From assembly GCF_003254155.1 (NCBI RefSeq), contig NZ_QKZI01000004.1:112953-176952 (forward strand): a stretch of DNA of 64,000 bases, written 5' to 3'. Below are positions 34,121 through 42,344 of the stretch, in pieces; within the stretch, counting starts at the first letter, position 1; each line of letters starts with the position of its first letter. This DNA is from Psychrobacillus insolitus. Its GTDB lineage: Bacteria; Bacillota; Bacilli; Bacillales_A; Planococcaceae. Below the pieces are notes generated by a model that saw nothing but the letters and a program-made list of their open reading frames with translations, searched no databases and was not told where the DNA came from. The position numbers and the translations under genes were made by a program.

Positions 34121-34261
34121 AATCGTACATAGGAGGGCAAAACTAATAAATTTCATCCTCCGGTCGCGACCAGCACCTGTGGGGAAAACTCTCGAATGTT
34201 TCCATGTTTCACCAAGTAACAGAAAGAAAAAATACAGTTTATGAAAAGGAAGATTAGACAA

Positions 34262-35314
34262 ATGAATGCAAAGAGAAAATACTCATTAACAACATTACTA
34301 ATTTTGGCTATGGCTATGTTACTACTAGTTGGCTGTTCAGATCAGAAATCAAGTTCAACATCTAAAGCAAAAACACCCACTTCAGAAGATGCAAATTCTG
34401 AATATCCGATCGTAATCAAGCATGCGCTTGGAGAAACTATAATTGAAAGCAAGCCTGAACGAGTGGCTACAGTCCAATGGGCTAATCATGATGTTGCCCT
34501 TTCTCTGGGAGTTGTACCTGTAGGCTTCTCAGCAGCGAATTTTGGTGTTCAGGATGACAGCGGTCTTTTGCCTTGGACAGCTAAAAAGCTCGAGGAACTC
34601 GGCGTGAAGGATCCAAATGTTTTCCAGGATACGGATGGCCTTGATTTTGAAGCGATTTCAGATTCAAACCCAGACGTAATTCTTGCATCTTACTCCGGTA
34701 TAACACAGGAAGACTACGATCTTCTTAGTGAAATCGCTCCAGTTGTCGCATATCCAACCGCTCCATGGGCAACGACATGGCGTGAGCAAGTTAATTTAAA
34801 TGCAGCAGGTATGGGCATGAAAGAGGAAGGCGAACAACTCATTAAGGAAACAGAAGACATAGTTAACGAAAAGCTAAGCAAATATCCTCAGATTAAAGAT
34901 AAAAGAGTTGTTTGGGTCAATTTTTCAGCTGAAGACATGTCTAAATTGCATATTTATACACCTGCAGACTCTCGTGGTGCTTTCCTACAAGAGCTAGGGA
35001 TGGTTTATCCTGAAAGTGTTATAGAACAAATTACGGACCCGACTAGTTACTCCTTAAAATTAAGCACTGAGAATGCTGAGGCTCTTTACGATGCTGATAT
35101 ATTAATTGGATATGGTAATGACGAGTTGTATCAAGCCATCAAAGCAGATCCAGTTCTAGGTAAAATTCCTGCGATCCAAAGAGGTTCTGTTGCGTTTATT
35201 GATAGTGATTCACCTTTAGTAGCTGCTGGAACCCCAAATCCACTTTCGATTATTTATACAATCGACGATTACCTGGAATTAATTGGAGAAGCTATTAACA
35301 AGTTAGATGAATAG
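34262..35314 (+). CDS. Iron-siderophore ABC transporter, substrate-binding lipoprotein
   Basis: 350 residues. Signal peptide with lipobox LVGC and lipidated Cys25, so it is anchored outside the membrane. The class III binding-protein fold is recognised by KPERVATVQWANHDVALSLG, PDVILASYSGITQEDYDLLS and IAPVVAYPTAPWATTWREQ. It captures a ferric siderophore, probably of hydroxamate or catecholate type, and delivers it to the two permeases that follow. Start: ATG at 34262 with GGAAG about 9 bases upstream; an ATG at 34241 is possible but weaker. First gene of the Fur-controlled operon; the last 8 bases overlap the next gene. Confidence 0.92.
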   Translation: MNAKRKYSLTTLLILAMAMLLLVGCSDQKSSSTSKAKTPTSEDANSEYPIVIKHALGETIIESKPERVATVQWANHDVALSLGVVPVGFSAANFGVQDDSGLLPWTAKKLEELGVKDPNVFQDTDGLDFEAISDSNPDVILASYSGITQEDYDLLSEIAPVVAYPTAPWATTWREQVNLNAAGMGMKEEGEQLIKETEDIVNEKLSKYPQIKDKRVVWVNFSAEDMSKLHIYTPADSRGAFLQELGMVYPESVIEQITDPTSYSLKLSTENAEALYDADILIGYGNDELYQAIKADPVLGKIPAIQRGSVAFIDSDSPLVAAGTPNPLSIIYTIDDYLELIGEAINKLDE

Positions 35315-36347
35315 TTCATCGATTTCTAAAATAAAAAAACCAAGCTTAAATACTCCAAGAAATTTTACGTTGGTCCTAATTATTTGTTTTATCTTGCTAG
35401 GGGTGTGCGTGTTTGCATCCCTAGTTTTAGGTTCTCGACTGGTCGGATTAAATGAAGTGATTGATGGTTTATTTCACTCAAACATAGACTCCTACGAAGC
35501 AAATGTGGTTCGCAAGAGGATTTCACGAACAGTTTTCAGTCTACTTTGTGGTGCAGCCCTTGGAGTTTCCGGAGCGCTTATGCAAGCGGTCACTCGCAAC
35601 CCAATTGCAGATCCGAGCATACTAGGAGTTAATACAGGTGCAACATTGTTTATTGTTTGCGGAATTGCCTTCTTAAACATAAGCACTGCAAATGAATACA
35701 TATGGCTAGCTTTAGCTGGGTCGGCAATCACTGCTGTTTTCGTATTTGGAATAGGCTCTATGGGGCGTAGTGGCGCCACGCCCATTAAGCTTGTTTTGGC
35801 TGGAGCGGCCACAAGTGCGGCCCTTTCGTCTCTAGTCCTTGCAATAATGATTCCACGTTCTCATGTCATGGATGAATTTAGATTTTGGCAAGTGGGAAGT
35901 GTCGGTTCAGGAAACTGGAGCTCCATTACGACTTTTATCCCCTTTCTAATAATCGGAATACTGATAGCTATTATTTCTGCCCCTGCGTTGAATGCATTGG
36001 CTTTGGGGGATGATGTTGCGACTGGACTGGGCGTTCGAACAGGAATACTGAGGCTTTTTGCAGCTTTTTCGGCTGTTCTATTGTGCGGTGCGGCAACTGC
36101 ATTGGCTGGGCCTATTGGTTTTGTCGGACTTTTATCGACTCACGTCATGCGCCTTATTCTTGGCCCAGACCTACGTTTTGTTATACCGATGTCAGCTATT
36201 TCAGGTGCAATCATTTTGACTATATCAGATGTAGTCGGCAGGCTCATTGGTAGCCCTGGAGAGCTTGAAGTCGGTGTAGTTACAGCATTTATAGGGGCTC
36301 CTATACTAATAATACTTGCTATGCGATCGAAAGTGAGTTCACTATGA
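35307..36347 (+). CDS. Iron-siderophore ABC transporter permease 1 (FecCD family)
   Basis: 346 residues with about ten membrane helices. Family marks: RISRTVFSLLCGAALGVSGA, MQAVTRNPIADPSILGVNTG (the classical FecCD loop), and GPIGFVGLLSTHVMRLILGP near 270. It forms half of the channel for the imported siderophore. Its start overlaps the end of the binding-protein gene and its end overlaps the next permease by 4 bases, so translation is coupled. Length is normal. Confidence 0.95.
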   Translation: MNSSSISKIKKPSLNTPRNFTLVLIICFILLGVCVFASLVLGSRLVGLNEVIDGLFHSNIDSYEANVVRKRISRTVFSLLCGAALGVSGALMQAVTRNPIADPSILGVNTGATLFIVCGIAFLNISTANEYIWLALAGSAITAVFVFGIGSMGRSGATPIKLVLAGAATSAALSSLVLAIMIPRSHVMDEFRFWQVGSVGSGNWSSITTFIPFLIIGILIAIISAPALNALALGDDVATGLGVRTGILRLFAAFSAVLLCGAATALAGPIGFVGLLSTHVMRLILGPDLRFVIPMSAISGAIILTISDVVGRLIGSPGELEVGVVTAFIGAPILIILAMRSKVSSL

Positions 36348-37375
36348 AAAATGAATCTATTGAGTTTATTATGACGGGCAGACGTCAAAGACACCGCCGC
36401 TGGATACTTGTTACCAGCTCCCTAGCAGTACTTTCATTCATTCTTTGCTGTGCAATGCTTTTACTGGGGAACACGATCTATCCCGTAATGGATGTAATCC
36501 GAGCGCTTTCAGGAGAACAAATACAAGGGGCTTCTTTTGCGGTTAATACCATACGTCTCCCAAGAATGCTGGCAGGGCTTTTTGCCGGATTTGCTTTCGG
36601 CATTGCCGGAAACACCTTTCAAACTATGTTACGCAATCCACTTGCCAACCCAAATGTAATCGGTATTACCACTGGCTCGAGCGCGGCGGCTGTTTTTTGC
36701 ATTGTCATACTTCATACTAGCGGAGCTATTGTTTCCATTGCTTCCGTGATTGCCGGTCTTGCTACAGTAGTACTAATTTACATATTATCTAGGGGAAATT
36801 CATTTTCAATCGGGAGATTAATCCTTATCGGGATAGGCATACAGGCCATGCTTGGTGCTTTAATATCCTATCTTCTACTGGTCGGCGCAGAACAAGATCT
36901 CCCTGCAGCGTTCAGATGGCTCAGTGGAAGCCTAAATGGCTCAGAAATGCACGAGCTTCCACCTCTGATGCTATCTGTTTTCATATGTACGCCTATCGTT
37001 ATAATGCTTGGAAAACACCTAAGTATATTGGAACTTGGAGAACAGTCGGCCACTTCTCTCGGAGTGAACACGAACAAGACAAGAATTATGCTTATTGTTA
37101 GTTCTGTCTGCATGATTTCCCTTGCTACCGCTACCACGGGACCAATAGCATTTGTCTCCTTCCTTTCTGGACCGATTGCCAAAAGACTAGTCGGAGTTGG
37201 CTTCTCAAACGTAATTCCCGCAGGTCTTGTTGGCGTTAATTTAGTTTTGGCCGCAGATCTAATCGGACAATTTGCTTTTGTAGCCAGATATCCTGTGGGC
37301 ATCATAACTGGAATAATCGGAGCACCATATCTGATCTTCTTGCTAATCCGAATGAATCGAAGAGGAGAATTATAA
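36344..37375 (+). CDS. Iron-siderophore ABC transporter permease 2 (FecCD family)
   Basis: 343 residues, second FecCD subunit, with RLPRMLAGLFAGFAFGIAGN, FQTMLRNPLANPNVIGITTG and TGPIAFVSFLSGPIAKRLVG. It pairs with permease 1 as a heterodimer, as in FhuBG/FecCD-type importers. The start ATG overlaps the stop of permease 1 and its stop shares one base with the start of the ATPase gene. Confidence 0.95.
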   Translation: MKNESIEFIMTGRRQRHRRWILVTSSLAVLSFILCCAMLLLGNTIYPVMDVIRALSGEQIQGASFAVNTIRLPRMLAGLFAGFAFGIAGNTFQTMLRNPLANPNVIGITTGSSAAAVFCIVILHTSGAIVSIASVIAGLATVVLIYILSRGNSFSIGRLILIGIGIQAMLGALISYLLLVGAEQDLPAAFRWLSGSLNGSEMHELPPLMLSVFICTPIVIMLGKHLSILELGEQSATSLGVNTNKTRIMLIVSSVCMISLATATTGPIAFVSFLSGPIAKRLVGVGFSNVIPAGLVGVNLVLAADLIGQFAFVARYPVGIITGIIGAPYLIFLLIRMNRRGEL

Positions 37376-38181
37376 TGAAACCGACACATGTTTTTCAAGC
37401 GGAAGAAATAGTAGCGGGCTATGATAATAAAACAGTCATCCAAGGAGTTAGTCTTGCTATCCCCAGTAATAAAATAAGCGTTATTATTGGAGCAAACGCC
37501 TGCGGAAAGTCTACGCTTATTAAAACACTATCAAGACTTATAAAGCCTATATCTGGAAAAATAACACTTGATGGAAAACTGATCAGCAAAATCCCATCAA
37601 AACAATTAGCTCGAATTTTAGGACTGCTACCGCAATCTCCCATTGTCCCAGAAGGAATTTCTGTCGCAGATTTAGTTGGACGAGGAAGGTTCCCGCACCA
37701 ATCATTGCTCAGTGGTTGGACAAAAAAGGATTATGAGGCAGTCGCCGAAGCTATGAGAATTATGGATATAACTGAGCTTGCAAACAATAATATTGATGAG
37801 CTTTCAGGCGGACAAAGACAACGTGTCTGGATCGCAATGGCTCTGGCGCAACAAACGGACATTTTATTTCTTGATGAACCGACAACCTTTTTAGATATCA
37901 CATATCAAATCGAAATTCTTGACCTACTCACAGACCTTAACCGAAAGCACGGAACTACGATTGTCATGGTTCTTCATGATATTAACTTGTCCGCGCGTTA
38001 TGCAGACTATATTTTTGCGCTCCGTAAAGGAAAGCTAATAGTTGAGGGTGAACCATCAAAGGTTATTACAAGCACATTAGTTAAAGACATTTTCGGGCTC
38101 GATTGCCTGGTGATAAAAGATCCGGTTTCAGGCTCTCCTTTTACCATACCCAAAGGACGATATCATGTTAATGATGAGTGA
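37375..38181 (+). CDS. Iron-siderophore ABC transporter ATPase (FepC/FhuC type)
   Basis: 268 residues. Walker A GANACGKST, Q-loop LGLLPQSP, signature LSGGQRQRVWIAMALAQ, Walker B ILFLDEPTTFLD, and switch histidine in VLHDINLSARYADY. These define the FecE/FhuC-like ATPase that powers siderophore import. Unusual cysteine in the Walker A loop (second last before GKST), which is tolerated since it lies in a variable position. Last gene of the operon; family D copy 3 serves as terminator 49 bp downstream. Confidence 0.96.
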   Translation: MKPTHVFQAEEIVAGYDNKTVIQGVSLAIPSNKISVIIGANACGKSTLIKTLSRLIKPISGKITLDGKLISKIPSKQLARILGLLPQSPIVPEGISVADLVGRGRFPHQSLLSGWTKKDYEAVAEAMRIMDITELANNNIDELSGGQRQRVWIAMALAQQTDILFLDEPTTFLDITYQIEILDLLTDLNRKHGTTIVMVLHDINLSARYADYIFALRKGKLIVEGEPSKVITSTLVKDIFGLDCLVIKDPVSGSPFTIPKGRYHVNDE

Positions 38182-38230
38182 TTAGTTTTATGTTCTCTGT
38201 ATTTCAAACAACTTCGGAAGAATGAAAAAA

Positions 38231-38261
38231 GTGAGCTCCCAACAATTTGTTAGGAGCTCAC
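38231..38261 (+). terminator. Palindromic terminator, family D head, copy 3
   Basis: GTGAGCTCCCAACAA / TTGTTAGGAGCTCAC, 15-bp arms with one mismatch, T tail. Confidence 0.92.
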
Positions 38262-38346
38262 TTTTTTATTTATCCGGTCGTATTTTGTTTTATCCGGTCA
38301 CAAGTTTTTCTATCCGGTCGTATTTTTATTTATACGGTCAGAAAGT
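38262..38346 (+). repeat. Tandem array, family D, four units
   Basis: GGTC words at 38276, 38296, 38316 and 38336, exactly 20 bp apart, alternating GGTCG and GGTCA types. Confidence 0.9.
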
Positions 38347-38554
38347 ATGATTTTATGTTTCCCTATGCTTGGAACAAACATAAATGTTTCTTACAGAGGG
38401 ACAAATTTCAAACAAAGCATTATCATTGACAGGATTTATTAAAAGTAATAATATAATTATGGATATATATTTAATTCGAGATATGCAAATTCAGGATATC
38501 TCGAATTATTTCCTTACAACATTATGAAGACTAGATAATAGGAGGAGAAAGTAT

Positions 38555-39325
38555 ATGAGTTTTTCAAATAAAGTAGTTATTGTTACTGGTGCAGCAGGTG
38601 GAATCGGGAAAGAAGTTGTACGTAAATTAGCAAATGCACAAGCAAAAGTTGTATTAGTCGATTTAAACGAAGATGCTATTAAAGCCGTGCAAACAGAACT
38701 TCAATTAACGGATGAAAATAGCTTAATCGTAAAAGCAGACGTTTCTAATGAAGAAAACGTGAAAAACTATGTAGACCAAACTATATCAAAATTCGGCCGT
38801 ATTGATGGTTTTGTCAACAATGCTGGTGTTGAAGGACCTGCTAAAAATCTTGAAGAAATCACAGAAAAAGAGTTTGACTTTGTTTACGGCATCAACGTAA
38901 AAGGCGTATTCTTTGGCTTAAAATATGTATTACCAGTCATGAAGGAACAAAAATCGGGATCAATCGTTAATACTTCGTCGGTTGCTGGTTTAATCGGTTC
39001 ACCAAGTATGATGCTATATAATTCATCGAAGCATGCGGTTATGGGGATTAATAAAGTTGCAGCGCTTGAAGCAGCTCCATTTAATGTACGTGTTAATACC
39101 GTTAACCCAGGTGTCATTAATACTCAAATGATGCGTAATATAGAAGCTAAAGTTGCACCAGGAGCTGCTGAAGCAGCACAATCAGCGTATAACGATGCTG
39201 TTCCAATGAAGCGTTATGGAGAACCTGAAGAAGTAGCGAATGTCATTACATTCTTACTTTCAGACGAAGCGTCATACGTCAGCTCGTCATCATTTACGAT
39301 TGATGGGGCATTATATAACGTATAA
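38555..39325 (+). CDS. SDR-family oxidoreductase
   Basis: 256-residue classical short-chain dehydrogenase: TGAAGGIG (11-18), DLNEDAI after beta-2 (NAD preference), FVNNAGVEG, active serine in NTSSVAGL, YNSSK catalytic pair (Y near 154), and NPGVINTQM. C-terminus FTIDGALYNV. It resembles glucose-1-dehydrogenase/3-oxoacyl-reductase-like enzymes, so the substrate cannot be told. Strong AGGAGGAGAAAGTAT ribosome site. Single gene with its own terminator. Confidence 0.88.
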   Translation: MSFSNKVVIVTGAAGGIGKEVVRKLANAQAKVVLVDLNEDAIKAVQTELQLTDENSLIVKADVSNEENVKNYVDQTISKFGRIDGFVNNAGVEGPAKNLEEITEKEFDFVYGINVKGVFFGLKYVLPVMKEQKSGSIVNTSSVAGLIGSPSMMLYNSSKHAVMGINKVAALEAAPFNVRVNTVNPGVINTQMMRNIEAKVAPGAAEAAQSAYNDAVPMKRYGEPEEVANVITFLLSDEASYVSSSSFTIDGALYNV

Positions 39326-39374
39326 GTATAAACTAACTAGACAAGTATTATGTATGTGAGCATGCATATGTTTC

Positions 39375-39422
39375 AGACTATAACCGCAGTCAGATAAGAT
39401 TGACTTTGGTTATAGTCTTTTT
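39375..39422 (+). terminator. Terminator after the SDR gene
   Basis: AGACTATAACC / GGTTATAGTCT stem with an inner CAGTCA/TGACTTT part and T tail. Confidence 0.85.
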
Positions 39423-39521
39423 GTTTTCATTTTTTTTTTGCTAGGCTACAAACCACTTCAAAAAAACCAAATCAACTTCCAACCACATTACTTCCAGTTG
39501 TTCGTCCCCTCTCGCTATCCC

Positions 39522-39553
39522 AAATGACAGTCCGAGTATAATAAGCTATAATT
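39522..39553 (+). promoter_or_regulatory. Likely promoter of metNIQ
   Basis: TGACAG and TATAAT separated by about 17 bp upstream of metN. The S-box and T-box elements often found before met operons are not recognisable in the 270 bp upstream. Confidence 0.45.
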
Positions 39554-39590
39554 GTAGTCACCCTTCAACTACTAGAAACGGGGTTTTTTT

Positions 39591-40340
39591 ATGATTAAAT
39601 TACATAATGTCAGTAAAAGTTTTTCGCAATTTCAGGCCATTAAATCTGTGTTTTTAACGATAGATCAAGGAGAGATTCATGGAATTATTGGGGCTAGTGG
39701 AGCTGGTAAATCCACTTTGCTGAGGCATATGAATTTGTTGGAAATCCCAGATGAAGGTGAAGTAGAAGTAAATGGGCAAAAGTTAACAAGTTTGAGCAGC
39801 AAAGAACTTCGACAAGCACGGAAATCAATAGGGATGATTTTTCAACATTTTAATCTAGTGGCAAACAAAACGGTTTACGAGAATGTAGCGGTATCCTTAG
39901 AGATCACAAACTTTCCTAAAAAAGAACGTAAGAACCGCGTGTTGGAGTGCCTTCAATTTGTTGGGTTGGAGAGTTCACTGGAAAAATATCCTGCACAATT
40001 AAGCGGCGGACAAAAGCAGCGTGTTGGAATTGCCAGAGCATTAGCAAATAAGCCACAAGTTTTGTTATGTGATGAACCAACCTCCTCTCTCGATCCAAAT
40101 ACAACTGCTGAAATATTAGGCGTATTAGAAAATATAAATAAAAGCCTAGGCGTTACCATTGTCATTGTCAGTCATGAGATGGAAGTGATTAAAAGTATAT
40201 GTAATCGAGTAACTGTCATGGAAGCTGGAGAAATATACGACACAGTATTAATAGAACCAACAAGCATTCAAATAATAGATAATAGCCCTAGATACTATGT
40301 AGAGCAATTAACTAAGGGTGGTGGGATGGACGATGCCTGA
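39591..40340 (+). CDS. metN: Methionine ABC transporter ATPase
   Basis: 249 residues. Walker A GASGAGKST, Q-loop MIFQHFNL, signature LSGGQKQRVGIARALA, Walker B VLLCDEPTSSLDP, H-loop VSHEMEVIKSICNRVTVM. This is MetN-like, but it ends about 90 residues earlier than full-length MetN because the C-terminal ACT-like regulatory domain that binds methionine is absent. Thus trans-inhibition by internal methionine is unlikely. Followed by metI (overlap 8 bases) and metQ. The ATG comes directly after a T7 run and has only GGGG as ribosome site. Substrate D/L-methionine by family. Confidence 0.9.
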   Translation: MIKLHNVSKSFSQFQAIKSVFLTIDQGEIHGIIGASGAGKSTLLRHMNLLEIPDEGEVEVNGQKLTSLSSKELRQARKSIGMIFQHFNLVANKTVYENVAVSLEITNFPKKERKNRVLECLQFVGLESSLEKYPAQLSGGQKQRVGIARALANKPQVLLCDEPTSSLDPNTTAEILGVLENINKSLGVTIVIVSHEMEVIKSICNRVTVMEAGEIYDTVLIEPTSIQIIDNSPRYYVEQLTKGGGMDDA

Positions 40341-40995
40341 GTTATTAGTTCAATATGAAACTGAAATTTGGACGTCCATTGGAGAAACTTTTGTAATGGT
40401 TGGTGTATCAATTCTTGCCGCAATTCTAATAGGCCTCCCAGTTGGAACGTTTCTTTTCTTATGTAGGAAAGGCCAAGTGCTTGAGAACCAGTTTGTTTTT
40501 TCGATTTTAAATTTATTGGTTAATATTATACGTTCTTTTCCGTTTTTATTATTAGTTGTTTTTTTAATTCCATTTACAAGATTAGTCCTTGGGACAGCTA
40601 TTGGCACAGCAGCGGCAACTGTTCCGTTATCCATAATAGCCATTGCTCATTATTCGAGGTTAGTTGAACAATCTTTATTGGAAGTACCAAAAGGTGTAAT
40701 AGAAGCGGCTATATCTATGGGTGCTTCTATTCAGGACATTATATTTAAGTTTCTTTATGTGGAAGCTCGTTCGGGATTTGTACTCGGATTAACAACATCG
40801 ATTATTAGTTTTATTTCCTATTCGACGATCATGGGAGTAGTTGGTGGTGGTGGTATAGGTGACTTTGCCATTCGGTACGGGTATCAACAATTTAAAACAG
40901 AGTTAATGATTTATATGATTATTATTATGGTCATACTAGTACAGCTCATACAATTTTTTGGAACAACTGTATCCAGAATGATTGATAAAAGATAA
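40333..40995 (+). CDS. metI: Methionine ABC transporter permease
   Basis: 220 residues with five or six membrane helices and the inner-membrane EAA-type loop EAAISMGASIQDIIFKFLYV, in front of LGLTTSIISFISYSTIMGVVGGGGIGDFAIRYGYQQF, highly typical of MetI/MetP. ATG at 40333 lies in the last codons of metN with GGTGGGA before it. Transports methionine with MetN and MetQ. Confidence 0.93.
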   Translation: MPELLVQYETEIWTSIGETFVMVGVSILAAILIGLPVGTFLFLCRKGQVLENQFVFSILNLLVNIIRSFPFLLLVVFLIPFTRLVLGTAIGTAAATVPLSIIAIAHYSRLVEQSLLEVPKGVIEAAISMGASIQDIIFKFLYVEARSGFVLGLTTSIISFISYSTIMGVVGGGGIGDFAIRYGYQQFKTELMIYMIIIMVILVQLIQFFGTTVSRMIDKR

Positions 40996-41011
40996 ATAAT
41001 AGGAGGACAAC

Positions 41012-41839
41012 ATGAAAAAATTACTTTTTCTAATTTCAATATGTATATTAGTTTTGGCTGGTTGTGGCCAAGAGCAAGAGGCGAATAAAGAAGGAAATAC
41101 GCAAGAAAATGAACAAGAAGTAGTAACATTGAAAATAGCGACGTTAATTCCCCCAATGACAGAAATTCTTGACCTTGTTAAACCAAAATTGGCAGAGGAA
41201 TCAATTAATCTTGAAATTATTGTATTAGGAGACAATGTTCAGCCTAATACTGCACTAGCAGCAAAAGAAGTAGACGTTAACTTCTTCCAACACGTTCCCT
41301 ATATGGAGGAATTCAATAGAAACAATGATGCAGAATTAGTTCCAGTTGTACCTATCTATTTTGCGAATTATGGTACTTATTCTAAAGAATACAATTCGAT
41401 GGACGAATTACCAGAGGAAGCCGTTATCGCGATTGCAAATGATGTTTCAAATATCGATCGTTCGTTAGCATTGTTAGCTCAACATGATGTGATCAAGTTA
41501 CAAGAAAAAACTGGTCCATACTATACAAAAGCTGATATTGTGGAAAATCCAAAAAACTATAAGTTTGAGGAAGTCGATTTGTTAATGTTAGCAAGAATGT
41601 ATGATGACGCTGATGCAGTAATCATGACACCTGCTTATGCCGCACCACTGGGATTGACGCCAAAAAGTGATGCGCTCCTAACAGAAGGTGACGAAAATGA
41701 CTTTGCGATTACGCTAGTAGCACGTAAAGATAATGCGGATAATGAGTCGATTAAAAAGCTAGCTGAAGCTATGACGAGCCCAGAAGTTCGCGAGTTTTTA
41801 GGAAAAAATTATAACGAAACAGCAATTCCGGCATTCTAA
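41012..41839 (+). CDS. metQ: Methionine-binding lipoprotein
   Basis: 275 residues. Signal peptide and lipobox LAGC with lipidated Cys18. Fold and motifs of the NlpA/MetQ family: LGDNVQPNTALAAKEVDVNF followed by FQHVPYMEEFN, IANDVSNIDRSLALLAQHDVIKL, and TPAYAAPLGL. Normal length for MetQ. ATAGGAGGACAAC ribosome site, 16 bases after metI. Captures methionine outside the membrane. A terminator follows directly. Confidence 0.93.
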   Translation: MKKLLFLISICILVLAGCGQEQEANKEGNTQENEQEVVTLKIATLIPPMTEILDLVKPKLAEESINLEIIVLGDNVQPNTALAAKEVDVNFFQHVPYMEEFNRNNDAELVPVVPIYFANYGTYSKEYNSMDELPEEAVIAIANDVSNIDRSLALLAQHDVIKLQEKTGPYYTKADIVENPKNYKFEEVDLLMLARMYDDADAVIMTPAYAAPLGLTPKSDALLTEGDENDFAITLVARKDNADNESIKKLAEAMTSPEVREFLGKNYNETAIPAF

Positions 41840-41845
41840 TACAAA

Positions 41846-41890
41846 TAAAGGCTATACAAGTTGTTTTCACGACTTGTATAGCCTTTATTT
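41846..41890 (+). terminator. Terminator of metNIQ
   Basis: AAAGGCTATACAAG / CTTGTATAGCCTTT perfect 14-bp stem. Confidence 0.93.
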
Positions 41891-41943
41891 CTGACACTTG
41901 GTAAAAAACTATCTATATCCAAAATTATTAAACATACTTATTT
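41891..41943 (+). repeat. Fragments of family B and family E repeats
   Basis: CTGACACTTGG (B right end) followed by AACTATCTATATCC and TTAAACATACTTATTTGAAA, the left half of the family E element at 17303. The right hairpin arm is missing. Confidence 0.55.
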
Positions 41944-42144
41944 GAAATCATTGTTTGAAGCTTTATCTGCTTTAATGCCTTTCGCTAAATAAAAAATTAA
42001 CGTCACTGCTCCTGAAGCGGCAACAATCATGCTGATCAAGAAGCCTGTAATCCATAGACCAAAATCCACTTTTAAGTCGACAAACATAAAAGTAGCCAAC
42101 ATCACCGCACCAATAAACATCAGCACTACTCCGATTTTTTTCAA
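41938..42144 (-). CDS. Small two-helix membrane protein
   Basis: 68 residues with two membrane helices (VVLMFIGAVMLATFMFV and LWITGFLISMIVAASGAVTL) and a basic/charged tail. The start is a TTG, backed by AGAGGAGG seven bases upstream; no other start fits. No family recognised, but the ribosome site and helix pattern make it a likely real gene. Its 3' end overlaps a repeat fragment by a few bases. Confidence 0.7.
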   Translation of the reverse strand: MKKIGVVLMFIGAVMLATFMFVDLKVDFGLWITGFLISMIVAASGAVTLIFYLAKGIKADKASNNDFK

Positions 42145-42344
42145 TGGTGAACCTCCTCTTGCTGTAACACAAAGAATTTATCCTTCTTCTCATCTTACCG
42201 AAATAACGCTAGGTTTCGCAAATAATTAATAACTAGTCGTAGCATTACGATTTCTATATCGCTAAATTTTTAGGTCGAAATACCGATATAGATAATAAGA
42301 AGATTAACTATTTTCAATACTTAAGATGTGAGGAGCGTGTAAAC

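Noticed and set aside
36868-37443. 191-codon open frame opposite the FecCD permease
   Set aside because: Shadow frame; overlaps two confidently identified genes on the other strand.
1931-38346. Tandem arrays as possible CRISPR
   Set aside because: Units are directly contiguous at 20 or 21 bp with no spacer between repeats, and no cas gene is present.
39423-39590. SAM (S-box) or T-box leader before metN
   Set aside because: I looked for the typical conserved boxes and an antiterminator/terminator pair and could not find them.
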